Source of the DNA: Nothopassalora personata
Lineage: Eukaryota > Ascomycota > Dothideomycetes > Mycosphaerellales > Mycosphaerellaceae
Reading direction: 5' to 3'
Assembly: GCA_033816765.1 (NCBI GenBank)
Contig: CM066293.1
Span: forward strand, 3,348,001-3,412,000
DNA: 64,000 nucleotides
The notes below the pieces were generated by a model. It had not been told where the DNA came from and did no database searches. It was given only the letters and a program-made list of their open reading frames with translations. A program made the translations under genes and the position numbers. Shown here piece by piece: positions 21,579-34,099 of this stretch (position 1 is the stretch's first letter; every line of letters starts with the position of its first letter).

Positions 21579-22382
21579 CTTACTACGGATATAGTAAACC
21601 TAGCTACCTAGTAAGGGACTGCCGCGGTAAGAATATAGTACGCCGTAAATAGTTTAATATCATACAACCCTAAACTAGTAAATCTAGGAGTAGCGTTAGA
21701 TCTCGAGGAGATACCGACTATACTCGGAGAGTATGGGAGAGAGCTAGTAATAGAAGCACGACGCCTCTCCTAGACCCCTTAGAAGGACGAGGAGGGTACT
21801 ATAGGTAGTAAATAGTAGTTATTCTATTTAATACGAAAAACTAACTATAACAGTTTAATATAATAGCACGAAGAGTCGACTACGAGATAGAATCCGAATC
21901 TCGAAATAGTTATAGAAGCCTTTATTAGCGATTCTGTTACTAAGACTAGTATTAAGTTTACTACGCCGCGAAATTAGGCGTAGGGTATTAGCCTTAGTAA
22001 CTAAGAGGAACCCTAGGAGTAATATATAGGTAAAGCGCTACGCTCCGAGAAGTAGACATCGACGAATCCTACTTTAACGATAATAGAAGCGATAAAGAAA
22101 ACTAAGACCTAGGATAGAACGGATCGTAGTTACCGGAACTATAGGAAGAAAGTTAAGAAACTACCGGGCTAGATACTATGAAGGAAGATTAGGATCCGGA
22201 AGAATTAAGCGAAGAAGATTCCTCCGAAGGGGAAGAGAGCGATACTAACGATAATAATAAATAACTAACCTTTACGATTAATGCACCTAAGAGATTATAT
22301 AACATAATCGTATATCTATAAAGAAGGTACGAAGAATTCCTACCTAAGATAGGCGGACGAAGAACGCTATACTCTATTAAGT

Positions 22383-23110
22383 TTAATAAGACACTCGATA
22401 CCCTACGAGGTATAGCCTAGGGATACCTACTTATAGAAACAACCGAGAATCTAGTAACCGCTATTATAGAACGACTACCGATAGGGAGCCGAATAATAGA
22501 AACCGGATACCTTATACCGTTAGGAATACTTATATTAAATCAATTACGTAATGTAGTATAATACGTACGCGCACTCTACTTAGAAACGTAGAAGATCTAG
22601 GAACGTTACTAAATGTAGGTACGGATATAGAAAGGTTCGCGCTAGGTTTAAGCGGAGGCCTCGAGACACGAAGTACGGTACTTATATTAAATCAATTACG
22701 TAATGTAGTATAATACGTACGCGCACTCTACTTAGAAACGTAGAAGATCTAGGAACGTTACTAAATGTAGGTACGCATATAGAAAGGTTCGCGCTAGGTT
22801 TAAGCGGAGGCCTCGAGACACGATAATAAGACACTCGATACCCTACGAGGTATAGCCTAGGGATACCTACTTATAGAAACAACCGAGAATCTAGTAACCG
22901 CCGTTATAGAACGACTACCGATAGGGAGCCGAATAATAGAAACCGGATATCTTATACCGTTAGGAACATTTATATCGAATAAATTACGTAACGTAGTGTA
23001 ACACGCACGCGCACTCTACTTAGAAACGTAGAAGATCTAGGAACGTTACTAAATGTAGGTACGGATATAGAAAGGTTCGCGCTAGGTTTAAGCGGAGGCC
23101 TCGATACACG
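22383..23110 (+). repeat. A-B-B-A-B internal duplication in Gypsy-A copy 3 gag
   Basis: Two adjacent blocks are repeated. Block A (about 146 bp, starting AATAAGACACTCGATACCC) lies at 22383 and 22826. Block B (about 150 bp, with TTACGTAATGTAGTATAATACG) lies at 22529, 22681 and, in a variant form, 22972. Gypsy-A copy 4 has only one A and one B (53786-54075). The first two B blocks are nearly identical. Confidence 0.85.
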
Positions 23111-25704
23111 AAGTACGACGTTCTATATATAAATAGGGAAAAGGATCGACTCCCTAGGAATAAGCGACCGAAGGGAGTTATACGATATAGAAAAGTCTTA
23201 AGTATTACTAACGACAATAGTGTTTCGAACTAAGATTATCGTTAACGGGTATAAGATAGATACTATAATAGATTCCGGAGTAAGCGGGAACTTTACCTCC
23301 GAATTATTTATTATAAGACATAGGATCGCTACCTATAAGAAGAAAAAGGGTTATAAATTAATTGTAGTAGACGGATTATCCTTACCTAGTATAGAGCGCG
23401 AGACGATACCGCTACTACTTACTATCTAACGGTACTACGAGGAGATTACCTTAGGTATTACTAATATAGCTAGTTAGAACATAGTATTAGGTATACCTTA
23501 GTTAAGAAAGCATAATCTAGTAATCGACTAGAAGAAAGGAGTACTTACATTTAGGGAATACGATTACGTTATCGACATTTAGCCTACGTAGTAGTAGCGT
23601 TTACTAGTAGATAAGGTAAGGAAATAGCTAAACGAGATACAGCTTACGCCGACTAGAAGGATAGAAGAACTACCTTCGACCGGGATAGATACTAGCGTAG
23701 GGCCGCCGGGTTACGAAGTTACTAGAAGTAATAGAAGTAACGTACTATCGAAGGATACTAATATCTTAGAGTTAAGTATTCCTAAGGAGTATCGCAAGTG
23801 GTCGCGACTCTTTAAAGAGGAGAGAGGTAAAACCGCCTTACCTAAGCACCGCCTATAGGATTATAAGATCAACATTTAGCTAGGCAAAGAGCCTCTATAG
23901 GGACCCCTATATTAAATGTCTAAGAAAGAGCTATAGACCCTACGAGAATAGCTAAAGGAGAAGCTAGCTAAAGGATAGATAAGAAGATCTACCTTAAGTG
24001 TAGGAACTCTATATATATTCGTTCTAAAACTAAACGAGAAACTACGACTCGTATAAGACTATCGAAAGTTAAACGAGATTACGATTAAAAACCGATATCT
24101 ACTACTAAACATCGAAGAAGCATAAGATAGATTAACCGGATCTAACTAGTACACGAAGATTAATCTACGAGATGCCTTCTATACTATCCGTATAGTAGAA
24201 GGAGAAGAATAGAAAACCGCTTTTAGGATAAGATACGGACTCTACGAATTCTTAATTATACTAATGGGGCTAACTAACGCACCTATATCCTACTAGGACC
24301 TTATTAACGAAACACTTAGAGACCTACTCGACGTATATGTTATTATATATATAGACGATATACTAGTCTATACGAAAGGATCCCTCTAGGGACATACTAA
24401 GCGAGTCTAGGACGTATTTAAACGGCTTACGCGAGTAGGCTTTAAGACGGCACCCGAGAAATGCGAATTCTATAAGAAAGAAGTTAAGTTCTTAGGCTTT
24501 ATTATTAGTACTATAGGAATATCTATCGACCCTATAAAGACATAATCAATTAGAGAATAGCTAGAACCTAAAACAGTTAAGGAAGTACAATTATTCCTTA
24601 GACTAGCTAACTACAACCGGAAATTCATTAAGGATTATTTAAAGATAGTAGTACCAATAACGATACTTATAAGGAAAGACGCTAGCTAGAAATAGGGAAG
24701 AGAACAAGCCGATACGTTTAAGTAACTTAAGAAATAATACGTATTAGCCCCTACGCTTCGACTATTCGATGGTAGTAAGGAAGTCTACATCGAGACCGAC
24801 GCGTCTAATATAGCAATAGGCGCATATCTAACATAGACACATAATAGGGAAAGACACCTCGTAGCCTATTTTTCCCGAAAAATAACTATAGCGGAATAGA
24901 ACTATAACATTTATAATAAAGAGCTTCTAGCTATCGTTATAGCAATGTAATATTAGAGAGACTATATCAAGGGCCTACCGAAGTTAACGATTCTTTTAGA
25001 CTATAAGAATCTTACGTACTTTACGACGACGAAGGAACTAACCCGAAGACAAGCCCGCTAGTCGGAGCTACTTAGGCAATATAAGTTCGAAATTAAATAT
25101 ACTCTAGGAATAGAGAACGGCCGTGCCGATATACTAAGCCGAAGAAGCAACTACATAGAAGGAAAAGAACTATTATAACATAAAATACTTAAGACAAACC
25201 CCAACGGAAGTCTTAGTACTAATATACGGGAATTTAATAATATCGTACGAATCCTAAACGATAAGGAAGAACAATTCCCTATATCGCGAGGAAGATATTA
25301 AGTACCGAAGGAACGAGAAGAAGAGTATATACGTTAACATTACGACAAACCGACATATAGATATCCTAGAACGATAAAAATAATAGACCTTATATAACGT
25401 AGCTTCTTATTCCTATAAATAAGATAGAAGGTGTTACGCTACATTAAACGATACGTACACTACTAATAAAATAAGGCTACTCGACACGCTAAGTACGGTT
25501 ACCTATAGTTTAGGACACTACTAACGAAACTATAGGACGAAGTTACGATAGACTTTATTACGAAACTCCTATTATCGAACGATTAGGTTATAGGCTAAAT
25601 ATACGACATAATACTCGTTATAGTTAAGAGGCTTACGAAATACGTACACCTTATTCCTACATTAGAAACATACACTATAGAGCAGCTCGGATACCTTATA
25701 CTAG

Positions 25705-26073
25705 TATTGACGACTAATGTGTTGCGTTAACCTTAGGTTTAGAGGGGGGCCCTTAGGTCTAACTTGCCCTAATTTTATTTAGGTTTAATTAGACATTTAG
25801 GTAAGCTAGTAGGACCTAGTATAGCTATTAAGATATATACTACGCAGTTAAGCATTGTAAGCGTAGCATTAAGGAAATAATTCAATTTATACCTCTCGAG
25901 TAGAGGGTATAGGGGATTAAGTCCGCCAATCCTCTTATTTATCTAGCTACTACGCTACTCGTTACGTAACCTAATTTCACGGTCCCGGGACCGGCAAATA
26001 CCCCTACTTACATAAGCGCCGCTCTATACTACTACAACTCGGACAGGCCTACATAGGGTAGTTAGGAGACATT
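25705..26073 (+). repeat. 5' LTR of Gypsy-C copy 2
   Basis: A 369-bp LTR starting TATTGACGACTAATG and ending AGGAGACATT. By the duplication boundaries it lacks the usual TG...CA ends. It contains the palindrome CGGTCCCGGGACCG at 25980-25993. Confidence 0.9.
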
Positions 26074-26310
26074 ATTTTAGTAGTTAATAAGGGGGGGGGT
26101 ATTAAGTATACACCCGGTAGCGTATTAGCATCTAGTTTATAAGGTTAAAATTACGGTTTAAGGTCTAAGGTTCACGGTTAAGGTTATTACTTAAGGTTAA
26201 GGTTTATAGTTAAGGTCGACTAAGGTCGAAAACACTTAAGGTCTAAGGTATTTAGCAACAATTACGGTTATAAGGTCCTATTAAGTAACAACTAGTATTA
26301 GCGTATTCTA
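26074..26310 (+). repeat. Gypsy-C leader with TTAAGG-type repeats
   Basis: After a G9 run near 26091 the leader holds imperfect repeats built on TTAAGGT (26140-26280), for example GGTTAAGGTTATTACTTAAGG. The same array is seen in Gypsy-C copy 1. No coding signal is seen; a packaging or leader role is only possible. Confidence 0.6.
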
Positions 26311-29300
26311 AAGTAAGCACTACGTAATAATAGATACGGCTATATTACTAGAAAAACTTAGTACCTTTACCGACATAGGTAGAGGCTACGAGCAGCCTAT
26401 AAACCCTACGAAAATAGAAGGGGTCTATAGGGACTCTATGCCTTATAAGGGGATAGAGGAATCGGAGGAAGGGGAAACACCTAAATCTAATAAAGAAGGG
26501 AGAAGCGGAACTAACGCCGCTAAATTAGATATAGGTGTAGGAACGAACAGCACAATTGGAATAGATACTATAACTGCCCTCTTTAGACGATTAGCAGTAG
26601 TAATAGAAAACGCTAGCCCTCGCTTTCCACCTCTAGGAGTTGCTAAGAATCCGTTCTTTAATAGCACTAATGCTACTAAGTTCTAGGAGCGGTTTAGTAA
26701 CCTAATAGACTAGTATCCGCCTCGGGCATCTATTAAGAAGGATGATTTCTAGGGTAGGTTTAAGCGCAATTGCCAAACTGCTATCCGGCGTATAGTTATA
26801 AGACTACCTAGGTGGCTTACTAATAAGGTACGTTTTAGGAGGGCGTTCTTATTAGAGTTCTTAAGATTTAACGCCTATTCGATGTTAGGGAGTCGGGAAT
26901 ATCCTAAGGAGATTATTAGGGCGCAGTAAGGTAAGAGGCCCGAAGAATAGGATATAAAGGAATTCATCCGCCTATTTATATTCTTAAGTAACCTAATTCA
27001 ACCTAAGGATTTAGATAATAGCTCCCGGAGTCGCCTCCTCCTTTAGGGATTGCTAGAGGCAGTCGCGAAAGCGGTCTATAAGGCTTACGGGCTTTACCTA
27101 AAGTAACCTAAGAAGTTTAGGGACTTTTAGAGGATCCTCGATAAAGCTACTAGTATCGTAGATAGTAAGGAGGGATAGAAAGCTATGTATATAGATTTCC
27201 CTCTTACTTTACCTTAGCTACACTGCTTAGTCGTAAAGCAAATGCCGCGCCTTAAGCCTAAGATAGACACGCTTAAGAAGGCTACCTCTAGGACTGTTAT
27301 TAATAATAACGTAATCTAGAAGGTAGCTAAAATGAGTATACGTGCATACTAGCACGGTCGCGTCGCGGGTGCGGGTACCTTCTACCCGAGCGAGAATTAA
27401 CGCTCTATATAACTGGAGAGGTACGACCTAGATACTAAACTATAGGTTTACGTAATATAGCGTCCCCTATCCTAGAATCGCAAACAGTCTAAAGCGATAG
27501 ATAGTTGTTACTATAACTGTAGTAGTTCGAAGTACTAGGCTAGTAATTGTAGGGCGATAAGGTCCTTAATATCCCGGGGCTACGTATAACTCGCCCCGAA
27601 CAACTAGTAGTATCTAGGGAAAGAAGGCGATCCGCGTCCTACTAAATTCAACTTTCGGAGGGACTATAGTAAACCGAAACTGCTCTATATGCTCCCTCTA
27701 CTCAAAGAACATTATAGGCGGATCGAGTTTAATAACTAGTATAAAATTCCCGTACTACGTAAGTAATAGATAGGTAGGGACTACACTAGGGTAATAAAGG
27801 TCACCCCTCCTAATTATTCTAAGCCCCCTCCTAACTTTAGGCATTTATTAGAGTATAGCCCTTAGGACGCACGGTCTAGCTAAATAGAGAAGGCTACTAG
27901 GACATATTAGGTCTTATTCGGAGAAAGTAAAGCGGAGTAGGCGATCGACTTAGGCAAACTTAACGAGGTATCTGCCTATCCTATGCAGTCTAACAAAGTA
28001 AAAGGGAAGGCACCCGTAGGCATTCTAAAGAATCTGTACCCGAGGACCCGGTCCTTAGCCTAGGATCTACGAGCCCGAGCTAAGGCTACTAAGAAAGTTT
28101 ACCTTCAATTAGAATAGGAGATCCGGTAAGCTAAGATTAACTAGTAGGAGGTTAAAATAATTAACGGAGTTAATGCTTAAATAAGCGAAACTTAATCATT
28201 AGCTAAATCCGGGGTAACCCTAGGAAGGGGAAATAATACCTAAGTAAACGAACTAGGGAACGATACTAGTAAAGGACTGCCTAAGGATATGCCTATTAGT
28301 CCTATAAACGCCCCCTTTACATAAAGGAAGCATATATAGAATGCTAAGACTATAAGGATTAATAACTACGTCCGATAATATAGTTTAGCTAGTAATAGCC
28401 CGGTTATAAAGGAAGAGGGTATTATCTACTAGATTAATTAGATCCTCTAGACGACGTTTCCTAATGTAAATGCCTAGGATTAGTTTCGATATAGTCGCTA
28501 GTTCGAGGCTGCCCTCTTCAGTCGCGTTACTAACACCCCCGCTCTTTAAGAGAAGCTCGCTATAGTGCGACGCCTTATAGGAAAGGACCCTAAGGTTCGC
28601 ACTAGATAAGTAGTTACCTATAAAGATAAACCTAAGTATAATAAGGAGGTCCTCCGCGAAGATAGTTAGGCCTAGTATATCGGAGTGTATTTAACTATAC
28701 TTTGCTCTTGTTACGGTTCGGATGAAGGACGGTGCAGGACGTGGCATGGGGAGGAAGAATCAGAAGACACGAACCAATCGCTAGGAAGAGAAAGGGACCC
28801 CACGCCCGGGTCACGTGCACGACCGCGCGCTTAGTGCATGGTCGAACACGACCGCAGAAGTAGCGTATGGACGTACACGACCACACGACCAGACGACCGG
28901 TCGAGTGGACAGACGGACATCTAACACCGGATGGCATACGAACCTCCTTTGTATTTAGGAACGCTAGAAACCCTTATGGTTCTGATGCGTTCAACTCATG
29001 TTACTATCTCACTGATTGGAATACAACTCTTATTCCTATCATTCATCTTCGCTCAGCTTGCTTCAGCCTCTCCAAAGAATAATACCGCCACGTGACTTGA
29101 CTTATCTCTCTTTTGAGACTAGCCCTGGAACGAGACAATAACAGCTCTAAAGGTGCGGTCCCTACTACTAAGCTATATAAGGACGTTAAGAAAATCGGGC
29201 TCTCTAGTGTCCTTAACAACTTTGCTATAGTCCCTAGTCCTTAGGTAGTAGCGGAGTTTAGGATAAATAAGAACTAGATTAGGTGCCTAATTAATAAAGG

Positions 29301-29720
29301 TTCTAAGGTAAATATTATCGGCTAGAGGAACGCTTATAGGTTTAGGTTACTAGTAATGTCGAGTGCTTAGCGTACCTTTCGAGGTGCTAGAGGGCGGGCC
29401 TAGTTTAAAGGTGTTATAGGCAATTTAGATGTTTAGGTATTTAGGGTTTACTACTAGGTAGATATGTTTATCTCCTCGGATCTAAACTCACTAATAATCC
29501 TAGGACGTCCGTAGGCCCGTAAGGTGCGGCTTACTACCCGTAACTGCGATAATAGTTCGTAGGAGGGGACTATTACTAGCCGTAAAGGTAAAAGTGTTAT
29601 GTTTACTACCCTAGTTAGCTCGGACAGGTGTAAGACCCTTTAAGAACTATTAAAAGCGTCGGAAAATAGAAGGGTAGGTTAATTTACGGCGTTTAACCTA
29701 CCGGTGACTTACTAAAGCCG
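26310..29720 (+). pseudogene. Gypsy-C copy 2 gag and protease region
   Basis: The frame is readable from about 26330 (LLEKLSTFTDIGRGYEQ), ahead of the first clean ATG at 26438. It runs through a Gag-like region (FLLEFLRFNAYSMLGSREYP, IKEFIRLFIFLSNLIQP) to a knuckle near 27505-27560 (YYNCSSSKY-ASNC; the first Cys and the His are replaced by Tyr). The solo LTR interrupts it at 28709. A protease-like segment follows at about 29290-29330 (LINKGSKVNIIG; Asp to Asn), then SLIILGRP. The reading start is uncertain. Confidence 0.75.
28709..29143 (+). repeat. young solo LTR of a Gypsy-A relative, not RIP-mutated
   Basis: A 435-bp sequence starting TGTTACGG and ending ACAATAACA, flanked by a perfect duplication GCTCT (28704-28708 and 29144-29148). 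The last 225 bp match the alpha LTR of Gypsy-A, but at site after site it has CA or TG where copies 1 and 2 have TA (GCTCAGCTTGCTTC against GCTTAGCTTACTTC). The first half (GATGAAGGACGGTGCAGG onwards) is unrelated to other LTRs here. Open frames at 28695-28937 and 28867-29082 fall in it and are not genes. It interrupts Gypsy-C gag. Confidence 0.92.
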
Positions 29721-32700
29721 GATTTAATAAAATTAGTAAGGTTCTCGCACTATCTCGGAGAAACCTCGGACTTTAATTTACCGGTCCCGGGACCGGAAAA
29801 TAGCTATAGTAAGGAAAATAGATTCGACTACGACACGACGTATCTATAGGCAGATACGACGCATCTATAGGAACCCGGTAAGGCTCTAACGCCTAGTAAC
29901 TATTTAGCTTACTTATTAGGATTGCTTAGGAGTACTAGAATAAAGAAATAAGTTATAGAAATTAGAATAGGCGCGTTTAAGGGAGATTCTATTACTAACG
30001 TTTATTTAGTTTAAGGAGATTAGCCCTCCGAGATCTTAAGGCAATCTACATTAAATGCTTAGGTACGGAAGTAATAAGTAGGCTAACATATAGCTAACAT
30101 TCGGATGCCGTAGGTCTTTACGATGTACAAGGGTAAGGCGGACAAGAAGAAGCTAGTAGACGCGAGCGTTCACGAGCGCCTAGAATCACGAGTTAAGGGA
30201 GATATAGAATAGAAGCGTAGGGTACTATACCTAGAGTCTAAGATGCCTAAAGGACAATGTCCGTTTAACGGGAAGTACTTAACTAAGAAATTCTTAAGTA
30301 TTGAGCGAGGTAGCCGGATTACTCTAGAACGGCTTACCTTAATTGAGGTTAGCATTAAACTATTACTAATGGAAAGGGCCTTATTCGATAAGATGCTCTA
30401 CAACCGGGAGGCAGTCCTCGCTTAGGATTTTAGTTACATAAGGCAAATTAGGCACGACGTTATACTACCTTAGAAGATTAACACGGTCCCTTATAGTTAT
30501 AGGCTATAGTAGGCACGCCCTATCCGGTTACATCCAAGTCTTAGGGCAATTGTTAAGCGTATAATTAGAGCCCGGATTAAGAACAACATCCTAGAATACT
30601 TATAAGGGGCATATTCTAATAGCTAGTTCCTAGTCGTAAAGAAGGTTAATGCCTCTAGAAGCGATATGCTATATCGGTTAATTAATTTAGCTATACTCCT
30701 AAATGAGGTTACTGTACGCGATACTAACATTCTACCGGACACGGATAGCTTCTTAGAGGATTTTGCCGGGTACCGAGTCGCTTCACTTATAGACCTATTT
30801 TTAGGTTATAATTAGATCACTTTAGATAAGTCCTACCGGGACTTAATAGCCTTTATAACCCCTCTTAGCCTAGTACGTAACACGACTCTACCTTAAGGAG
30901 CTACTAATTTAGTTACTTAGTTCGTGCGTACGGTAATGAAGATTCTACTTAATTATATCTCGTATCGAGCGAAGCCGTTTCTCGATAACATCGGTATTAA
31001 GGGACTAACTAAGGACTATAGGAATGTAGAAGTAGAGCCTAGGTTAAGGAAATAGGTCGTTAAGCACATTGTTTCCCTAGATCTAGTTCTTACTAACCTA
31101 GAAAGAGCTAGTACGGTAGTTACTAGAGGCAAATCCTAATAGTTATACGAAAAGCTTAAGATTGTTAGGTACGTTACTAGCCCGGATAGTCGCTATCCTA
31201 ACCTAAAGGTTGTAGCTAAGATCCTAGATTAGCCTACGCCTACCTATATTAAGGAGGTCCGTACCTATGTAGGGCTATGTATATACTTCCGGATATAGAT
31301 TCCCTAGTTCGTTATTATCGCTCGACTAATGTATAAGCTACTAAAGAAGGACGCCGAGTTTACCTAGACAGAAAATGAGCAGTTCTTAAAAGAGGAGGTT
31401 ACTAGATATCTTATGTAGGCTCTAGCCTTAGTTACCCTCTACTATTTACCTAGTGCTAGGTCTATCTTTGTCTTAGTTAATACTAGCGGCACTAGATAGG
31501 GATATATCGTTTCTTAAGAATTAATAGACAGTACCTAACGGCGTTACCCGGTGCGGTATAAGAGTAGAATCTAGAACGCGTTAGAATCTAGATATAATGC
31601 TAGTAAGCGGGAATACCTTAGGGTCCTTAAGGGGCTTAAGAAGATCTAGAGATATATTACTAGCGTTAATTTTGTTCTTAAGGTTAATACTAAGACACTT
31701 GTATAGTAGCTTAACCGGCGGGCTTCGGACCTGCCTAACTCGGCAATAGCCCGGTAGGTCGTATAGATTAGGCTATTTACGTTCGAAGTAAAGCACGTTA
31801 TAGGGACTAGGCACACTAGCCTAGATGCCCTATCTCGTAGGCCCTCTACACCTTAGGAACCTAGAGAAGCTAACGAAGACAAATTCGACCGGATAATTAA
31901 TAATAAGCTATTCGGGTACCCGGAGTCGGTCGACACCTATCTAGTTAAAATCTAGAAAACACGACATCTCGGGGACTAATACTCTAAAAGCTCTTAGTAA
32001 CTTGCTTAGGTTATAGAAACTAGGACCCGGCCCGATAGTATTACCCGTACTAAGTACCGGCGGCTAGTAAAGAAGAGCGTCAATTTCTTTATCCGGGATC
32101 AATTGCTATTCTTCTAGAAGCGCCGAGGAGTACCGTTACAACTTGTAATTAACGATAATAAGGCTTAGAAGGAGATCGTTATAGAATGCTATAAAAGACA
32201 CGGTTATCGTAGCGCTAAGGTCGTAGTATATAACCTTATTTCCGATTGGTATTATAAGGACGGGTGCTTCGCCGATGTCTCTATATAGGTTTAAAGTTAT
32301 GCTCCTTATAGGTTTCGCGAAGGCAACTAGCGCGCTAGTAAGCTTCACTTATCGACTCCTAAGGTTATTAGTAAGAAGTGGTACTCGGACCCCGTCTAGG
32401 TACATAAAAATAGATACCTCCTAGTTGCGCGCGAAGCACTTAGTAACTAGATCGAGGCTAGAGTAACGAGGGTACCTCCTAGCTCTAAGACGGTTACTAA
32501 GTTTCTATATAAGGATGTCTTCTATAGGCACGGCTACTATACTAAAATTGTGCTTAATAACGCTACGGTTTATACGGCTAAGGTTAAGCGGTTACTCGTA
32601 GGACTTAGTATTTGAAGGATCCGAATATTACCGTACTATCCGTAATCTAATGCTCCGGTCGAGGTTAGACACCGTCTAATTCTTATAGCGTTAGTAAAGC

Positions 32701-33640
32701 TTATAAGGAACATATACCGCGGATAGGAGTAATAGGTACCCGCTATATTATAGGCTAATAGGACCACGACCTGTCGTACTACTAGAATAACGCTAGCTTA
32801 GGTCCTATATAGCTATCGTACGATTCTACTAATTGAGGTTAAGTACCCGACGTAGGCTAATTATTAATAGGGATCGGTAAGGACGACTAAGGACCTCCTT
32901 ACTATACGTGCGCGTCAACTCTAGGCTCGAGACCTTAGTTTAGAAGAGCTATATGCTCGAAGGAAGCGACTAAGAGAACTTAGTAAGGACTACTTTAATT
33001 CTTACCGGAATGTTAACTTTATTAGTTTCTAGAAGGGCGACCTTATTATAAGGTTCGATAAGCTATATAAGGATAACTTCTCACGTAAGATTGGTTACCG
33101 ATAGTAAGGTCCATATCGGGTGTCTAGTGTCTCTAGGGAGTTTAGTACCTATATTCTTAAGGAACTTAATAGTACGCTAATAAAGGGTGTATAGGCACGA
33201 GAAAACCTTAAGCTAGTTCTAGAGCTTCGCCTGGATAGTATAGGAGTACTAAACTTACATAATAGGACCGATCTCGTAATAGGGGAGGGAGGAGTCGCTA
33301 ATAGCGAAGATAGTAGTAATTCGAACGAGATCGAGCCTATCGCCGACAAAGAGGTGCTACCTATAGGAGTTAACGAAAGGGGATCGGATCCTAAACCGGA
33401 ATCTAAGAAGCTATAGGTTAGGCCTTATAACCTTTCTATAGCTAAAATTTCACAGTTTAGTAGGATCGAGGCTAAGAACTAATTAGTTAGTAATAGCGTA
33501 CGGAGTTCACTTCCCTTAGGCATGTGTTACGTATGCTCTTTAGTTTATTAAGCTAATTCGGTTATCTAGACTTCACTTTATAGGATGTTCTTACCTTAGT
33601 TAGACCTTAGTTAGTAGAGTTATATTTACCGGTCCCGGGA
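29720..33640 (+). pseudogene. Gypsy-C copy 2 pol (RT-RH-IN)
   Basis: One frame runs from LLKPDLIKLVRFSHYLGETS (about 29712) into RT. The segment 30243-30425 is intact (MPKGQCPFNGKYLTKKFLS). The RT active-site block reads FLDNIGIKGL near 30978, corresponding to the FLDDIGVKGP form, Asp to Asn. RNase H ends with IGTRHTSLDALSRRPS near 31800-31850. The integrase zinc domain has ECYKRHGYRSAKVVVYN near 32190, and the core has PYYP-SNAPVEV near 32635. RIP-type stops are fewer than in Gypsy-B copy 1. Confidence 0.82.
29781..29796. repeat. GC palindrome in Gypsy-C (gag-pol part)
   Basis: A perfect 16-bp palindrome CCGGTCCCGGGACCGG, preceded by TTTA as at 33628. In the pol frame it encodes LPVPGPE. 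Confidence 0.9.
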
Positions 33641-33645
33641 CCGGT
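33628..33645. repeat. GC palindrome in Gypsy-C (after integrase)
   Basis: A perfect 18-bp palindrome ACCGGTCCCGGGACCGGT. The 14-bp core recurs in both LTRs (25980-25993 and 37886-37899) and at 29781. Confidence 0.9.
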
Positions 33646-34099
33646 ATATTGGATTACGTAATAGTATAGTATGCCTCTATCGAATACTTACCTAGGTAGT
33701 TACTAGTACTAGTTTTCGGTTATATGTAGGGTTATCGGACCTTTAGTATAACCTTAATAGTACTGCTCTTACTACTCGTAAGACCGGTCTCGGTACTACT
33801 GCCTTATAACGGTTATAGGGACATACGCTAAGAGGCATACTAGAGCGTAGCTCTCTACCTACTACCTCCTCTCTTTTTCTTTAAATACTAACACCCTATC
33901 TATACTAGCACATCCTTACTAACTACTAACACATCTATCTACTACTATACACATTAGACGGTTCTTTAGCCTCTCTCTTTATAACCTTAACCTTCTTTAA
34001 AGCCCCCCTACCCCAACATTAAGCTTTTAAAGCTTACTAATACTCTAGAGTAGTACTACGAGATAGCTAACTCTTACGATCTTACTACTAGCGAATCCT
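33646..34099 (+). other. pyrimidine-rich spacer between pol and the extra frame of Gypsy-C
   Basis: No convincing frame is seen. From 33850 to 34015 the plus strand is rich in C and T with repeated CTAACA/CTACTA units (CTCTCTTTTTCTTTAAATAC). This resembles a fungal promoter or 5' untranslated region, so a separate transcript for the downstream frame is possible. Confidence 0.4.

Larger units (their letters stand above)
13930..23160 (+). pseudogene. Gypsy-A copy 3 gag, split by Gypsy-B copy 2
   Basis: Own parts are 13930-14797 and 21584-23160. The first reads NALATYIGNDTLKVSKLEYYYSD and continues through a capsid-like region (VQHWVKLFLRKYL) to NRASRSSKEIRTY, exactly where Gypsy-B entered. The knuckle resumes at 21584 (YGYSKPSYLVRDCRGKNIVRR). 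An acidic stretch (EEDSSEGEESDTNDNN) and an internally duplicated part (22383-23100) follow. RIP stops are present. Confidence 0.82.

Noticed and set aside
26140..26280. Interstitial telomere repeat
   Set aside because: The unit is TTAAGGT, imperfect and irregular, not TTAGGG, and it recurs at the same place in another Gypsy-C copy.
26443..26667. 74-codon minus-strand open frame
   Set aside because: Complement of the Gypsy-C gag start, which is supported by similarity to Gypsy-C copy 1.
28695..29082. Two open frames of 71-80 codons on opposite strands
   Set aside because: They cross the boundary of, or lie in, the solo LTR and have no similarity to any domain.
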